This document shows, piece by piece, positions 47,799-57,256 of a stretch of DNA of 64,000 bases. The notes under the pieces were generated by a model. The model was not told where the DNA came from and made no database searches. It worked only from the letters and a program-made list of their open reading frames with translations. The DNA lies in assembly GCA_017654935.2 (NCBI GenBank), contig CM065693.1:10606276-10670275 (forward strand), given 5' to 3'. Numbering within the stretch: the stretch's first letter is position 1; each line of letters opens with the position of its first letter. The position numbers were made by a program, and so were the translations under genes. Source of the DNA: Phymorhynchus buccinoides. Taxonomy: Eukaryota; Mollusca; Gastropoda; Neogastropoda; Raphitomidae.

Positions 47799-48015
47799 CA
47801 GGGCTCCCAATCGTCCCGCAAAACAAGGGGTCCCAGGGACTCCTTCACTTACAGTATAGAGGGTCATCGAGGCGGGATAGAGGGTCCCAGTGGCATTGCG
47901 AATGCTAAAACAAATTTTATAGTGCATCCCTGGGACCCCCTGCACATTCGTTTAGAGGGTCCTTTAGAATTCTAGTCCTTCATAGACCCTCAAATGGGGT
48001 TCCCTGGAAGCCCTG
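47799..48015 (+). mobile_element. CAGGGCTCCCA MITE, copy 4
   Basis: CAGGGCTCCCAATCGTCCCG to TGGAAGCCCTG. Closely related to copy 3 but at a separate locus. Confidence 0.8.
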
Positions 48016-48121
48016 GAAGATTACCTTTTTTGTAACCAAGACTCATTGACTGCCTGATGACTCCTCTGGAATAGCAGTTCAGGCATTCAATTTGGGCGAG
48101 ATATGCAGGCCATCAGATCAT

Positions 48122-48382
48122 GCAGGGATGTCCGCATGACTGACAGGATGTCCCCATGACTGACAGGATGTCCCCATGACTGACAGGATGTCCGCATGAC
48201 TGACAGGATGTCCCCATGACTGACAGGATGTCCCCATGACTGACAGGATGTCCCCATGACTGACAGGATGTCCCCATGACTGACAGGATGTCCCCATGAC
48301 TGACAGGATGTCCGCATGATTGACAGGATGTCCCCATGACTGACAGGATGTTTGCATGACTGACAGGATGTCCGCATGACTG
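48122..48382. repeat. 20-bp minisatellite, 13 units
   Basis: Unit AGGATGTCCCCATGACTGAC with C/G and C/T variants at one or two sites (for example TCCGCATG, TTTGCATG). 20 is not a multiple of 3, so all three - strand frames run open for a while; these are not genes. Confidence 0.95.
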
Positions 48383-48932
48383 GTTTCCACTCTGTAATCA
48401 GAGTACACATCATAATTACTGAATCAATCTCTAAGACCAGAATGAATGTATTTCACATTTGTCTGAAACGCATAAATCTTACTCTAATACAGTGGAACCT
48501 CCCTATCAAGACCTTCCCTATTAAGACTCCGGGGCTCTAAGATGCGACCCCAACATTTGTCACCAATTGTTTTGCCCCTTCTTATCCGGACTACTGATTG
48601 TCCACGACATAATTCAGCATGTTTATTGAAGGTTGTATGGACATAATGCTTGATCATTATAGTGATCAATACAATGTTTGTACTACCACCCCACCCCCAT
48701 CATTAGAAACAAATAATTGAGCAGAGGCTGTAGGTCAGATCACAGTGTGTCAGTCACAGAGTTCAGGAGAACGAAAGTATTGAGCATCATTCCTACAGCT
48801 CTTCTCACTGTAAGTTATAAACACGCATCAGATATATCTCTTTTGAGGTTGATGTAACCCCTTCCCTACTACCTGGTGTGTGATGTCATAACTTTTGATG
48901 TCATAGTCATGGAATGATGGTTTTTGGTTTAA
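48383..48932. other. Unassigned sequence with MITE end and R1
   Basis: A solo left end of the CAGTGGAACCTCCC family (about 48490-48545) and the R1 landmark at about 48719-48807. No gene recognised. Confidence 0.45.
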
Positions 48933-49438
48933 AGGGGCTCCCTGACGGATGTGTTTTTGCAAGAAACATGTCGAGATCATCAGGAAATCGCAGAGATCGC
49001 AACATTCACTTTGCTCTGGTTTCCTAGAAATCAGACCGTCAAATCGGCGATAACTCCTTGGCGGAGGTGCTGGGAGTCAAATTCTTTCAATGAAATGGCC
49101 GTCTGAGTTTGACCAAATAGAAATTTCCACTAACAAGCCTTTTTATACATTTTTTAAAAAGTTAAACAAAAGGAGTTTCGCTCACAACAAAGGATATAGC
49201 TCCATTTCTGTTTTACTGCACTATAAAGAATAAAAAGCTTCATCCACTCTCAGTGACCTCCACACACCCCATCCAAAATGGCTTCTCACTCCGGCAACTC
49301 CGCCAAGGAGGAATCGCTGTTTTGACGGTTTGATTTCTAGGAAACCAGAGCAAAGTGAGTGTTCCGATCCTTGACAAGGCCGTCTTTCTGGTGACCTCAA
49401 CGTGTTTCTTGCAAAAACTCACCTGTCAGGGTGTCCCT
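48933..49438. mobile_element. TTAA-flanked MITE with AGGGGCTCCCTGACGG ends
   Basis: TTAA at 48929-48932 and 49439-49442. The outer ~150 bases of each end are inverted repeats, including AAGAAACATGTCGAG, TTTGCTCTGGTTTCCTAGAA and GTCAAATCGGCGAT. A second copy is at 63329-63884. The TTAA target suggests piggyBac-type mobilisation, with ends different from the CCCTTTC family. Confidence 0.85.
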
Positions 49439-49442
49439 TTAA

Positions 49443-49923
49443 CCCCTCGACTGCCGTATCATGTATCATGTACTGCCTTGATGACATCACTGATGATGTC
49501 ATCAGATGAAGTATCAGAGTTATTTCTCTTCATCTTTATAATGCACTACAAAGGATGGTTTGCTCAGAGCAAAAACATAATTGGTCAAATCACGGATACT
49601 TCATTGGATTGACAGATTAAAATGTGACATCATCGCAAACCAACTTTTACCTTTAGACACTGCCATCCATACTAACTTCATCAAGCATTTAACAATTTAG
49701 CCAACTTGTGGTGAGCAGACTTTTTTCTTCCTTTTTAAAAAATTATAAAATACATGTAGTAACTAGAAAGCAGACTTTTGAAGGGCTCCTCAGCTAGTTA
49801 GCTTGCCCCTTGGAAAATAAAACACTCAAACAGGCGACTGCATCATTTAATTCCAAATCACTCAGTCGATTGTGGGAATACAGCCAATGCTTGCTGATAG
49901 TGAAGCTGGTAAACGGCAACAAG
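49443..49923. other. Unassigned sequence with R4
   Basis: R4 landmark at about 49546-49650. The rest shows no gene. Confidence 0.45.
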
Positions 49924-49925
49924 TA

Positions 49926-50488
49926 CCGTAATTTTTGGGTTATAAGGCGATATTGTTTTCTCCAATTTCGACCTATGTGCCTAGTGGGTGCCCTATTAGT
50001 GAACAAAATCATGAGAAGAGAGGCAATTGCTATGTTCGGTACAGTCCACTGTGAGTCAGACATCAAAAGTGGACACGAGTCGCTGAATACTCACGTTAAA
50101 ATGCTTCAAAATCCCTATTATCATCCGATATACCGTCCAACAGATGCCATAACCCTTCATTGGATGTAAAAAGCATCGTTGTAGGGCTTAAAATGCCACA
50201 ATTCTAACAGTTTTCACAGAGAATTGTCCAAACACATCAACAGGAAGCAGCACAAACGGAAATTTGATTATTTGAAAGGGCAGCCAACTCTCATTTATGA
50301 CAGCAGTAATGGCGGTCGGTAAGCGTTCACAGGATGCGTACGGGCTTCAAAGCTTGACTTTCTTTTGTGAGGTGCATATCACCTTATAAACTAGGGCGCC
50401 TTTTGCTTTAATTGTTTTCAGATTTTTTTTGAAAATGGCCCAAGTTCACCTTATACGCAGCAGCGCCTAATGATCCGAAAAAATATTG
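49926..50488. mobile_element. TA-flanked element with imperfect ends
   Basis: TA at 49924-49925 and 50489-50490. Left CCGTAATTTTTGGGTTATAA and right, reversed, CAATATTTTTTCGGATCATT, both followed by AGGCG. The right half (from 50258) is repeated at 51832-52063 as part of duplication B. No complete coding frame. Confidence 0.55.
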
Positions 50489-51826
50489 TAGTTGAATCGA
50501 GTTCACAACTGAATTTTCTTCCAACAAAAATGGTTGGAGAATGTGAGGCGGCTTTAAGGATTAGCTTTACTAAGTCAGACTACGCAAATTACTAACTCAC
50601 TGAAAACAAAATGGCCACTGACTGTTTTCTACAAAAAAGAAGAATTCCTGTTACTTTATGTAACCCACTTATCTTTTGAACACAATGCTTATAATTACTA
50701 AATGTCTTTTTTTTTTTAAATATGCCTTTGTTGAGCAATGACTAAATAAATGATACACTATTTTTCCCAACACAGCAGAGAGCAGAGGCTGTAGGTCAGA
50801 TCACAGTGTGTCATTCACAGCGTTCAGGAGAACGAAAGTATCAAACATCATTCCCACAGTGCTGCTCCCCATACAAACACACAACAGATAGCTTTGATCC
50901 TAGGGCATTTTATAAACAAACCAATCAGAAAAATACTATTTGACCCTAGGACATGTTTTTTTTAAAACAGAAAATCAGCCTAACAAGACCAAACATTATA
51001 CCGTATAAGTTTCAACATGAAACCACCAAATGGAGCCACCAAACACTTCCTTGAAAAGTGTGCTCAACATCAAACAAACATGTTGTTACACAGACAGACA
51101 TACTGCAATCCAATGGAGAAAAAATATTCTTAAAAAATCTTAAGTTCTTCAATGGTAACGGTATTTTGAAATGTGCCATTTATCTCGCTGCTTATTTTCA
51201 AATCAAGGTCTATTTATTTCCAAAAATCCCTGTACATGGAAATCAATCAGTATCAGTGTTGCCAATTGGAGCCCATTTCACCCTATGCCCGAAAATAGAC
51301 GCACTAGCGCAACCACCAGTGCCTGCACCGATAAACTATCATGTCTGGATAACATACCTAATGCCAGTAATGGTGAAGAAAAGATTCATGTACTGTATAG
51401 ACCACAAAGTGAAACAAGCTTTTATAGTCTTGAAATATGCCAAAACTTCCGATTCACCAAAATATAATGTACCAAAATAAATTACTGGATAAAAGCATGA
51501 ACTAGTCTGTTCAGTGTTCATCATCTTCTATTTTATAATGCACTACAAAGGATGGCTTGCTCAGAGCAAAAACATAATTGGTCAAATCACGGATATTTCA
51601 TTGGATTGACAGATTAAAATGTGACATCATCGCAAACCAGCCTTTATCTTTAGAACTCACACTGCCATACTAGTTAAGTGAGTAGTAGTTTCATCAAACA
51701 GTTTTCAGTTTAGCAAACTTTCTAGTTAGCAGATATAATGAAGCAGGATGCAGACTATTTTTTTATAACTATAAAAGAATCAAGATCGCCCTTTGTTAAG
51801 TGAAATAAATTAAATCTAAAATGGTC
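50258..51826 (+). repeat. Tandem duplication B, unit 1 (~1.57 kb)
   Basis: From ACAAACGGAAATTTGATTAT to AAAATGGTCAAAGACAAAC. Contains the right half of the TA element, R1, R2, R3 and R4. Differences from unit 2 are sparse, so the duplication is recent. The + strand frame 51058-51480 is partly shared with 52752-53066 but is broken upstream in unit 2 and absent from older units. Confidence 0.9.
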
Positions 51827-51831
51827 AAAGA

Positions 51832-53409
51832 CAAACGGAAGTTTGATTATTTGAAAGGGGAGCCAACTCTCGTTTGTGACAGCAGTAATGGCGGTCGGTA
51901 AGCGTTTACAGGATACGTACGGGCTTCAAAGTTTGACTTTCTTTTGTGAGGTGCATATCGCCTTATAAACGAGGGCGCCTTTTGCTTTAATTTTTTCAGA
52001 TTTTTCTTGAAAATTGCCCAATTTGCCTTATACACAGCAGCGCCTAATGATCCGAAAAAATACTGTAGTTGAATCGAGTTCACAACTGAATTTTCTTCCA
52101 ACAAAAATGGTTGGAGAATGTGAGGCGGCTTTAAGGATTAGCTTTACTAAGTCAGACTACGCAAATTACTAACTCACTGAAAACAAAATGGCCACTGACT
52201 TTATCTGTTATTTCTACAAAAAAGAAGAATTCCTGTTACTTTATGTAACCCACTTATCTTTTGAACACAATGCTTATAATTACTAAATAAGTCTTTTTTT
52301 TTTAAATATGCCTTTGTTGAGCAATGACTAAATAAATGATACACAATTTTTCCCAACACAGCAGAGAGCAGAGGCTGTAGGTCAGATCACAGTGTGTCAT
52401 TCACAGCATTCAGGAGAACGAAAGTATCAAACATCATTCCTACAGTGCTGCTCTCCATATAAACACACAGCAGATAGCTTTGATCCTAGGGCATTTTATA
52501 AACAAACCAATCAGAAAAATACTATTTGACCCTAGGACATGTTTTTTTTAACAGAAAATCAGCCTAACAAGACCAAACATTATACCGTATACGTTTCAAC
52601 ATGAAACCACCAAATGGAGCCACCAAACACTTCCTTGAAAAGTGTGCTCAACATCAAACAAACATGTTGTTATACAAACAGACATACTGCAATCCAATGG
52701 AGAAAAAATATTCTTAAAAAATCTTAACAGTTCTTCAATGGTAACGGTAGTTTGAAATGTGCCATTTATCTCGCTGCTTATTTTCAAATCAAGGTCTATT
52801 TATTTCCAAAAATCCCTGTACATGGAAATCAATCAGTATCAGTGTTGCCAATTGGAGCCCATTTCACCCTATGCCCGAAAATAGACGCACTAGCGCAACC
52901 ACCAGTGCCTGCACCGATAAACTATCATGTCTGGATAACATACCTAATGCCAGTAATGGTGAAGAAAAGATTCATGTACTGTATAGACCACAAAGTGAAA
53001 CAAGCTTTTATAGTCTTGAAATATGCCAAACATTCTGATTCACCAAAATATAATGTACCAAAATAAATTACTGGATAAAAGCATGAACTAGTCTGTTCAG
53101 TGTTCATCATCTTCTATTTTATAATGCACTACAAAGGATGGTTTGCTCAGAAAATTGGTCAAATCACGGATATTTCATTGGATTGACAGATTAAAATGTG
53201 ACATCATCGCAAACCAGCCTTTATCTTTAGAACTCACACTGCCATACTAGTTAAGTGAGTAGTAGTTTCATCAAACATTTTTCAGTTTAGCAAACTTTCT
53301 AGTTAGCAGATATAATGAAGCAGGACGCAGATTATTTTTTTATAACTATAAAAGAATCAAGATCGCCCTTTGGAAAGTGAAATAAATTAAATCTAAAATG
53401 GTCAAAGAC
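51832..53409 (+). repeat. Tandem duplication B, unit 2 (~1.57 kb)
   Basis: Second copy. The junction words GTCAAAGACAAAC at the end of unit 1 and again at the end of unit 2 show where the units join. Unit 2 begins inside the TA element, so the element's left half is missing here. R4 has a short deletion (AAAACATA lost). Confidence 0.9.
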
Positions 53410-53890
53410 AAACAGTCATAACTATAAGAATAATTCTAAAAATGATGAAGATGATCCACAAATGATGGGACAAACAGTTTTTCATACCGTAAGTGGTAGA
53501 TTTTTAGCAATGTTATGGATTGTAAACTGAGTCTACTTTCTAAGACTAACGTATTTTTCTGTGATAAGCTTTTCTGAAAAGATGTGTTTTTAAAGAGGAT
53601 TTAAATTCTGAGATTGTGGGAGCATGACGGATTGAATACGGAAGACTGTTCCAGACAATAGGTCCAATTAACATAATTGTACTAAATCAGCCAACCTGAG
53701 TTTGGCCATAGATTTAGTTGCTACATGTCTCATCAGGGGTTTCCTAGTTCATGACACACTTGCAATATTGGAACCTTACCTCCCTTAAAAGACCTTCAAA
53801 CATCATCCAAAATGAAGTCTTAAATGGGAGGGGAGTTAAGAGGTAATTTTAATACTTACAAAGAAGGGCAATGTCTCAGAGAAGTAGGTC
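53410..53890. other. Unassigned sequence ending in a reversed MITE part
   Basis: 53410-53770 holds nothing recognised. About 53775-53893 is a reversed, damaged copy of the CAGTGGAACCTCCC MITE (AATACTTACAAAGAAGGGCA, GTCTCAGAGAAGTAGGTCTT). Confidence 0.5.
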
Positions 53891-53894
53891 TTAA

Positions 53895-54110
53895 ACTCTT
53901 TCTATACTAACCTGCGCTCTCGTCGCAGGGCATGCGCACAACGCCTCGTTACTAAGGTAACAGGATATCGCATGTGAACTTTAAAAATTCATAGTTCATA
54001 GGTTAACAGTCATGCGTGCTTCAAAGTGGCTCAGAGGGCTACTACTACGTTTCATTCATGCCTTGACACTGACTGGCTGGTTGTAGGCTTTATTTTGGGA
54101 CCTTAATATT
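53895..54110 (-). mobile_element. Short inverted derivative of the 5S-bearing element
   Basis: Preceded by TTAA (53891-53894). It reads CTCTTTCTATACTAACCTGC and continues as the reverse complement of the right ~160 bp of the 54261-55335 element. It then jumps to sequence matching GGTCCCAAAATAGCCTACA next to the 5S gene, so the 5S part is missing. Another TTAA lies at 54103-54106. It forms a ~215-bp inverted repeat with the end of the larger element. Confidence 0.75.
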
Positions 54111-54538
54111 CAGGCACGGGAATTAGATAAGACAAAAAAAGACTGAAAATTGGGGTCTGGAAGCAGGCATAGGAACAAGGAATTTAAAAAAACCACCTGA
54201 AAACCGTGTGTGTTGGGATACAGCCCCCAGAAAATGAAGCTTCTGTTATCTAAGCCTTAACTCATTCCATGCTGGCCAGTTGCTTCCCTTTGCAAGCATT
54301 CTGTACTGGCCGATTTGCATAGGTTGCCAAAAAATTATTTTCTAAATAATGGTAACAGATACAAACGTGACATTTTGGCAATATGTACACAATATACAGT
54401 ACTAACACCTGCAACAGTTTCAAAACATCCACTTGATTAGTTTTGATTTGTGATATTTTAAAATAAATGCATGCTTTGTTAAGCCAGGCACACTCATAAT
54501 AGCGAAAATATAATTTTAAGGTCCCAAAATAGCCTACA

Positions 54539-54658
54539 GCCAACGGCCATACCACGTTGAAAACACCGGTTCTCGTCCGATCACCGAAGTTAAGCAACGT
54601 CGGGCCTGGTCAGTACTTGGATGGGTGACCGCCTGGGAACACCAGGTGCTGTTGGCAT
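54539..54658 (+). rRNA. 5S ribosomal RNA gene
   Basis: 120 bases encoding the 5S RNA of the large ribosomal subunit, transcribed by RNA polymerase III. The start GCCAAC pairs perfectly with GTTGGC at the 3' side (helix I). Conserved blocks: GGCCATACCACG, TCTCGTCCGATCACCGAAG, AAGTTAAGCAACGTCGGGCC (A box/start of the internal control region) and GTACTTGGATGGGTGACCGC (C box), CCTGGGAACACCAGG. It matches invertebrate 5S throughout and shows no decay. A TTTT run at 54676-54679 could terminate transcription. It is a single gene, not a tandem array, and lies inside a TTAA-bounded element. It could be a functional dispersed 5S or a passenger. Confidence 0.95.
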
Positions 54659-54764
54659 TGTTTCAATTCTAAGTATTTTACACTATACTTGTAGCGGTGC
54701 CATAGCCAATGAGGTTTAACCGAGGCGTGGTTACCGCTACACCTATCTGTATTAATGAAAAAAA

Positions 54765-55140
54765 TCGGGACTTTACTGGTTTCGTACTGCCTCCGGGCAT
54801 TGCCTCCAGTATTGTTCCCACCATATTTGTATTTACAAATGTCCCATATGTGTGATTCAGACCAAGAGGACGTAAAACACCATTTTCGTCGCCAGCCTAC
54901 AGCCAATGAGGACGTAAAACTTAAATTTACTAGCCTACAGCCAGTTTACACACATCCATTTTATCATTGATACATAGATCTGTATTAATATTTTAAAAAT
55001 CGGGACTTTACTGGTTTCGTACTGCCTCCGGGCATTGCCTCCAGTATTGTTCCCACCATATTTACAAATGTCCCATATATGTGTCTGATTCAGACCAAGA
55101 GGACGTAAAACACCATTTTCGTCGTCAGCCTACAGCCAGC
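54765..55140 (+). repeat. Two direct ~220-bp repeats inside the 5S element
   Basis: GGGACTTTACTGGTTTCGTA and TGCCTCCAGTATTGTTCCCA occur at about 54768 and 54998, followed in both by GACCAAGAGGACGTAAAACA. Related to the foldback at 7268-7605. Confidence 0.85.
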
Positions 55141-55394
55141 CAGTCAGTGTGGAGAAGCAATAAAGATCGTTTTATAAAAATGAAAAAAAGTAGTAGCCCT
55201 GAGCCACTTTGAAGCACGCATGACTTAACCTATGAACTATGAATTTTTAAAGTGCACATGCGATATCCCGTTACCTTAGTAACGAGACGTTGTGCGCATG
55301 CCCTGCGACGAGAGCGCAGGTTAGTATAGAAAGAGTTAAAAACAGTATTAGAGATAAGACCGATATATTTAGTTCATTTTGCATTCATTTAAAC

Positions 55395-55523
55395 AAAGAA
55401 GGCAAAAGACTTGCGCACGTGTCCGAATTTCCCCATTTTATGCGTTAACTTTTATCCTTCTTTCTTCCACTTATTTAGGGTTTTCTGTACAGAACTTACG
55501 TGTCTAATGTGAACCCGGCCTAC
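55395..55523. other. Spacer before the protease exon
   Basis: Matches 26610-26730 (TCCGAATTTCCCC, TTCTTCCACTTATTTAGGG, AATGTGAACCCG), so it belongs to a dispersed repeat. No gene. Confidence 0.5.
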
Positions 55524-55678
55524 TGGTACACATCCACGTCATCTCCCCCGTCGTAGGCGGCGGTGCCCCCTCAGTCGATGGATGGAGAGGTAGGAAGAGG
55601 GCCAGACCCCTTTCCTCAGGACGTTGATCGTGTCCGCCTGAGCGCTGGTGGTCCCCATGGCCCAGCAGGAACCGCAAT
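55524..55678 (-). pseudogene. Cathepsin Z-like cysteine protease exon, damaged
   Basis: Cathepsin Z (X) is a lysosomal papain-family carboxypeptidase. On the - strand, after the acceptor-like TGTTTCCAG, the exon reads [31 protein letters not shown], then [16 protein letters not shown] after a frame change. CGSCW holds the catalytic Cys, and ADxINxxRKGxWPSxxLS with the later GGxDVDVYxY is characteristic of cathepsin Z rather than B or L. Between SIH and GG a short deletion shifts the frame, and the expected Cys of the DCGG motif reads TGA. The donor-like CA|GTAGG ends it. Two lesions suggest a pseudogene exon, though assembly error cannot be excluded. No other exon of the gene was found nearby. 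Confidence 0.75.
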
Positions 55679-55876
55679 CTGGAAACATGCACAGCCACAA
55701 CATGCATAAAATTACCCTATTTTATGCGCTAGCAATTCAACAGTAGCAGTAGTAGTAATTAGGGACAGAACAAGCCATGAAGCTTTTTAGGAGTCCCATC
55801 GTTTTAAACTTTGGCAGGTATTATTTAGGTCAAGGTTTGTACGGTTACAAAAATTTCCTATAAGGCCCCCCCCCCC
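55679..55876. other. Unassigned spacer
   Basis: No feature recognised apart from a short C run at 55867-55875. Confidence 0.4.
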
Positions 55877-56698
55877 AAAATAGGTGTGGTTACGGTAACA
55901 TGGCCAAAAAAATGGGGTAGGTAGGTAGGCCCTAACGGTTTTTTAATTTTTTAATTTTTGTTGTTGAGATCGTCGAGTGGTGTTGAAAAGTCCAGTTCGA
56001 AAGCACCCTCGTATTTTCAGAAATATGAGCGCATGGCTCCATCAGAACTGATTCTAAGATTTTTAAAAAGTGGAGGCCCCCCCCCCTAAGAATGAAAAAA
56101 AGGGGGTAAGGTCCAATGGATACGAGGGGAAATCGAAATCGAAGAGCATCGTTGTCCGCTTCTTTTTGAAGAAAATTCAACATGGCGGGTAGGACTCTCG
56201 CAACTTCTTGTCGGTAAAAAGAGATGAACGCGATTGGTTGATTTACATCAACATTGTAAAGGAACCAATGAAATCTCGAGAAATCCGATGCTTTCGGTTT
56301 GTGCAGACGACAGATTTAGCAGACGACGAAGGAATTCCCGCAGCGATCTGTAAAAAGTGCAGGCAGTTAGAACTGCAAATATGCGGGCGTCGGCCCGCGC
56401 TTAGACCCAATTTTTGCGGGAAGGAACAGATTTGGGGGGGAGGGGGGGGGGGGTTGCACCAATCCTGCGCCCTAGAATCAACTCTGCTCCATTGAAAAGG
56501 CAAATGACGCCATTTTGCAAAGACACGTGGACGTTCAACACGTTAGAGTTATGTCCCATGCTGGGCATTCCCCGATTGAACTTGCGTGTGATGCATCTCT
56601 CTTTTTTCTTTTTTTTTGACGAGGCCAAAAAAGTCATAGGGTCGCCCCCCAAAAATAGGGTAGGTCGGGATACCGTAAGTGTAACCACACCTATTTTG
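55877..56698. mobile_element. Element with AAAATAGGTGTGGTTAC ends
   Basis: Left AAAATAGGTGTGGTTAC and right GTAACCACACCTATTTT are perfect 17-base inverted ends. Next to them are GGTAGGTAGG on the left and CCAAAAATAGGGTAGGTCGG on the right. A poly-G run lies at about 56436-56452. Related in organisation to 44895-45590. An open frame at 56208-56495 lies wholly inside and is not convincing as a gene. Confidence 0.75.
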
Positions 56699-56899
56699 TT
56701 GTTGTTGGCCTAAACTAAATTAATCAAAGCTTCTAAATATACTAATAAATTTTGGAAATTCATCAAGACGATTTTTGAAGATGTTACTATTTAATATTTT
56801 TTTGGCACATTTTAACTCAAATATGAGTCAAATGAAATTCATTCCACATGTTAAAGGTGGAAATTACTGGCAGAAAAACAAGAAGAACATGGACAGCCT

Positions 56900-57256
56900 A
56901 GAGGCGCTGCAGCGTTCTGCCAACGATGGCCACTGAGTAACAAGGCCATGGTGAGACCTGTTCAGGCTGTTGTAGTGCCAGCCTTGTTTGGGATCCACAT
57001 ACCGGTGACGGTGTGACAGACTCATCACGGACCTCGAGAAAGTCAAGCGCGCAACAGCAAGGTTTGTTCTCAACAGGCACAGGAGCATGTTAAGTGTTGG
57101 CGACATGCTGCAGCAGCTACAGTGCCGCTTGTACGCGAGCTCCTTGAGTCTGAAATTAGTGGAAAAAAATTCTCTTCTTTGGCTTTGCTTTCGCCTTGAG
57201 TTTAAGTTTGACATCCTCCGTCAGCTTGTTGACGACTATAATGCATCAGTGCGTTG
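56900..57256 (+). pseudogene. LINE ORF2 C-terminal remnant
   Basis: One frame reads NKAMVRPVQAVVVPALFGIH (LINE-type KAMVRPxLEYAxxVWDPH region). After a frame slip another reads DLEKVKRATARFVLNRHRSM then SVGDMLQQLQCRLYASSL, matching the EKVQRRAARFV...SVTxMLxxLxWxSLExRR block of many LINE ORF2 C-termini. It ends near 57257. Frameshifted and short, so dead. Confidence 0.65.

Larger units (their letters stand above)
26795..53409 (+). other. Chain of degenerate tandem paralogous units (landmarks R1-R4)
   Basis: Four landmarks recur in the same order and orientation. R1, with GGCTGTAGGTCAGAT and CAGGAGAACGAAAGTAT: about 26810, 28720, 43130, 44665, 48725, 50785 and 52372. R2, with CTTCAATGG after a CTGCAATCC-like phrase: about 29360, 45870, 51105 and 52690. 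R3, with CACTAGYGCAACCACCAGTG: the satellite edge at 40988, a diverged form at 46160, and 51300 and 52888. R4, with AAGGATGGTTTGCTCAG and GTGACATCATCGCAAACCA: about 41530, 46347, 49550, 51545 and 53135. The region therefore looks like five or six tandem units of one ancestral locus, later bloated by MITEs, a satellite and further duplications. Its original function is unknown. Confidence 0.7.
54261..55335 (+). mobile_element. TTAA-flanked element carrying a 5S rRNA gene
   Basis: TTAA at 54257-54260 and 55336-55339. Ends CTCATTCCATGC and, reversed, CTCTTTCTATAC (9 of 12 match), compatible with a diverged piggyBac-type non-autonomous element. Contents in order: unique ~280 bp, the 5S gene, a short hairpin (TGTAGCGGT/ACCGCTACA, about 54690-54742), two direct ~220-bp repeats, and the 160-bp right end shared with 53895-54110. 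No protein-coding frame. The insertion is exact relative to the uninterrupted host copy at 46532-46881. Confidence 0.75.
54111..55394 (+). mobile_element. CAGGCATGGGAATT element, copy 3 (right end lost, interrupted)
   Basis: Left end CAGGCACGGGAATTAG; sequence follows copy 2 until CTAAGCC-TTAA (54257-54260) and resumes at 55336 with TTAAAAACAGTATTAGAGAT until about 55394, where homology stops. The 1,075-bp 5S-bearing element fills the gap. Confidence 0.85.

Noticed and set aside
49240..49612. Open frames near 49240-49612 and 63540-63917 that share SVPILxKAVFLV
   Set aside because: They are the inverted ends of the AGGGGC MITE family, not a gene family.
51058..51480. A 140-residue + strand gene repeated at 52752-53066
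   Set aside because: Shared only because duplication B is recent; older units do not keep the frame, and unit 2 breaks it upstream.
56208..56495. Possible zinc-binding exon (ICKKCRQLELQICG)
   Set aside because: Lies inside the AAAATAGGTGTGGTTAC element, runs into poly-G, and lacks splice context; too few Cys/His to call a domain.
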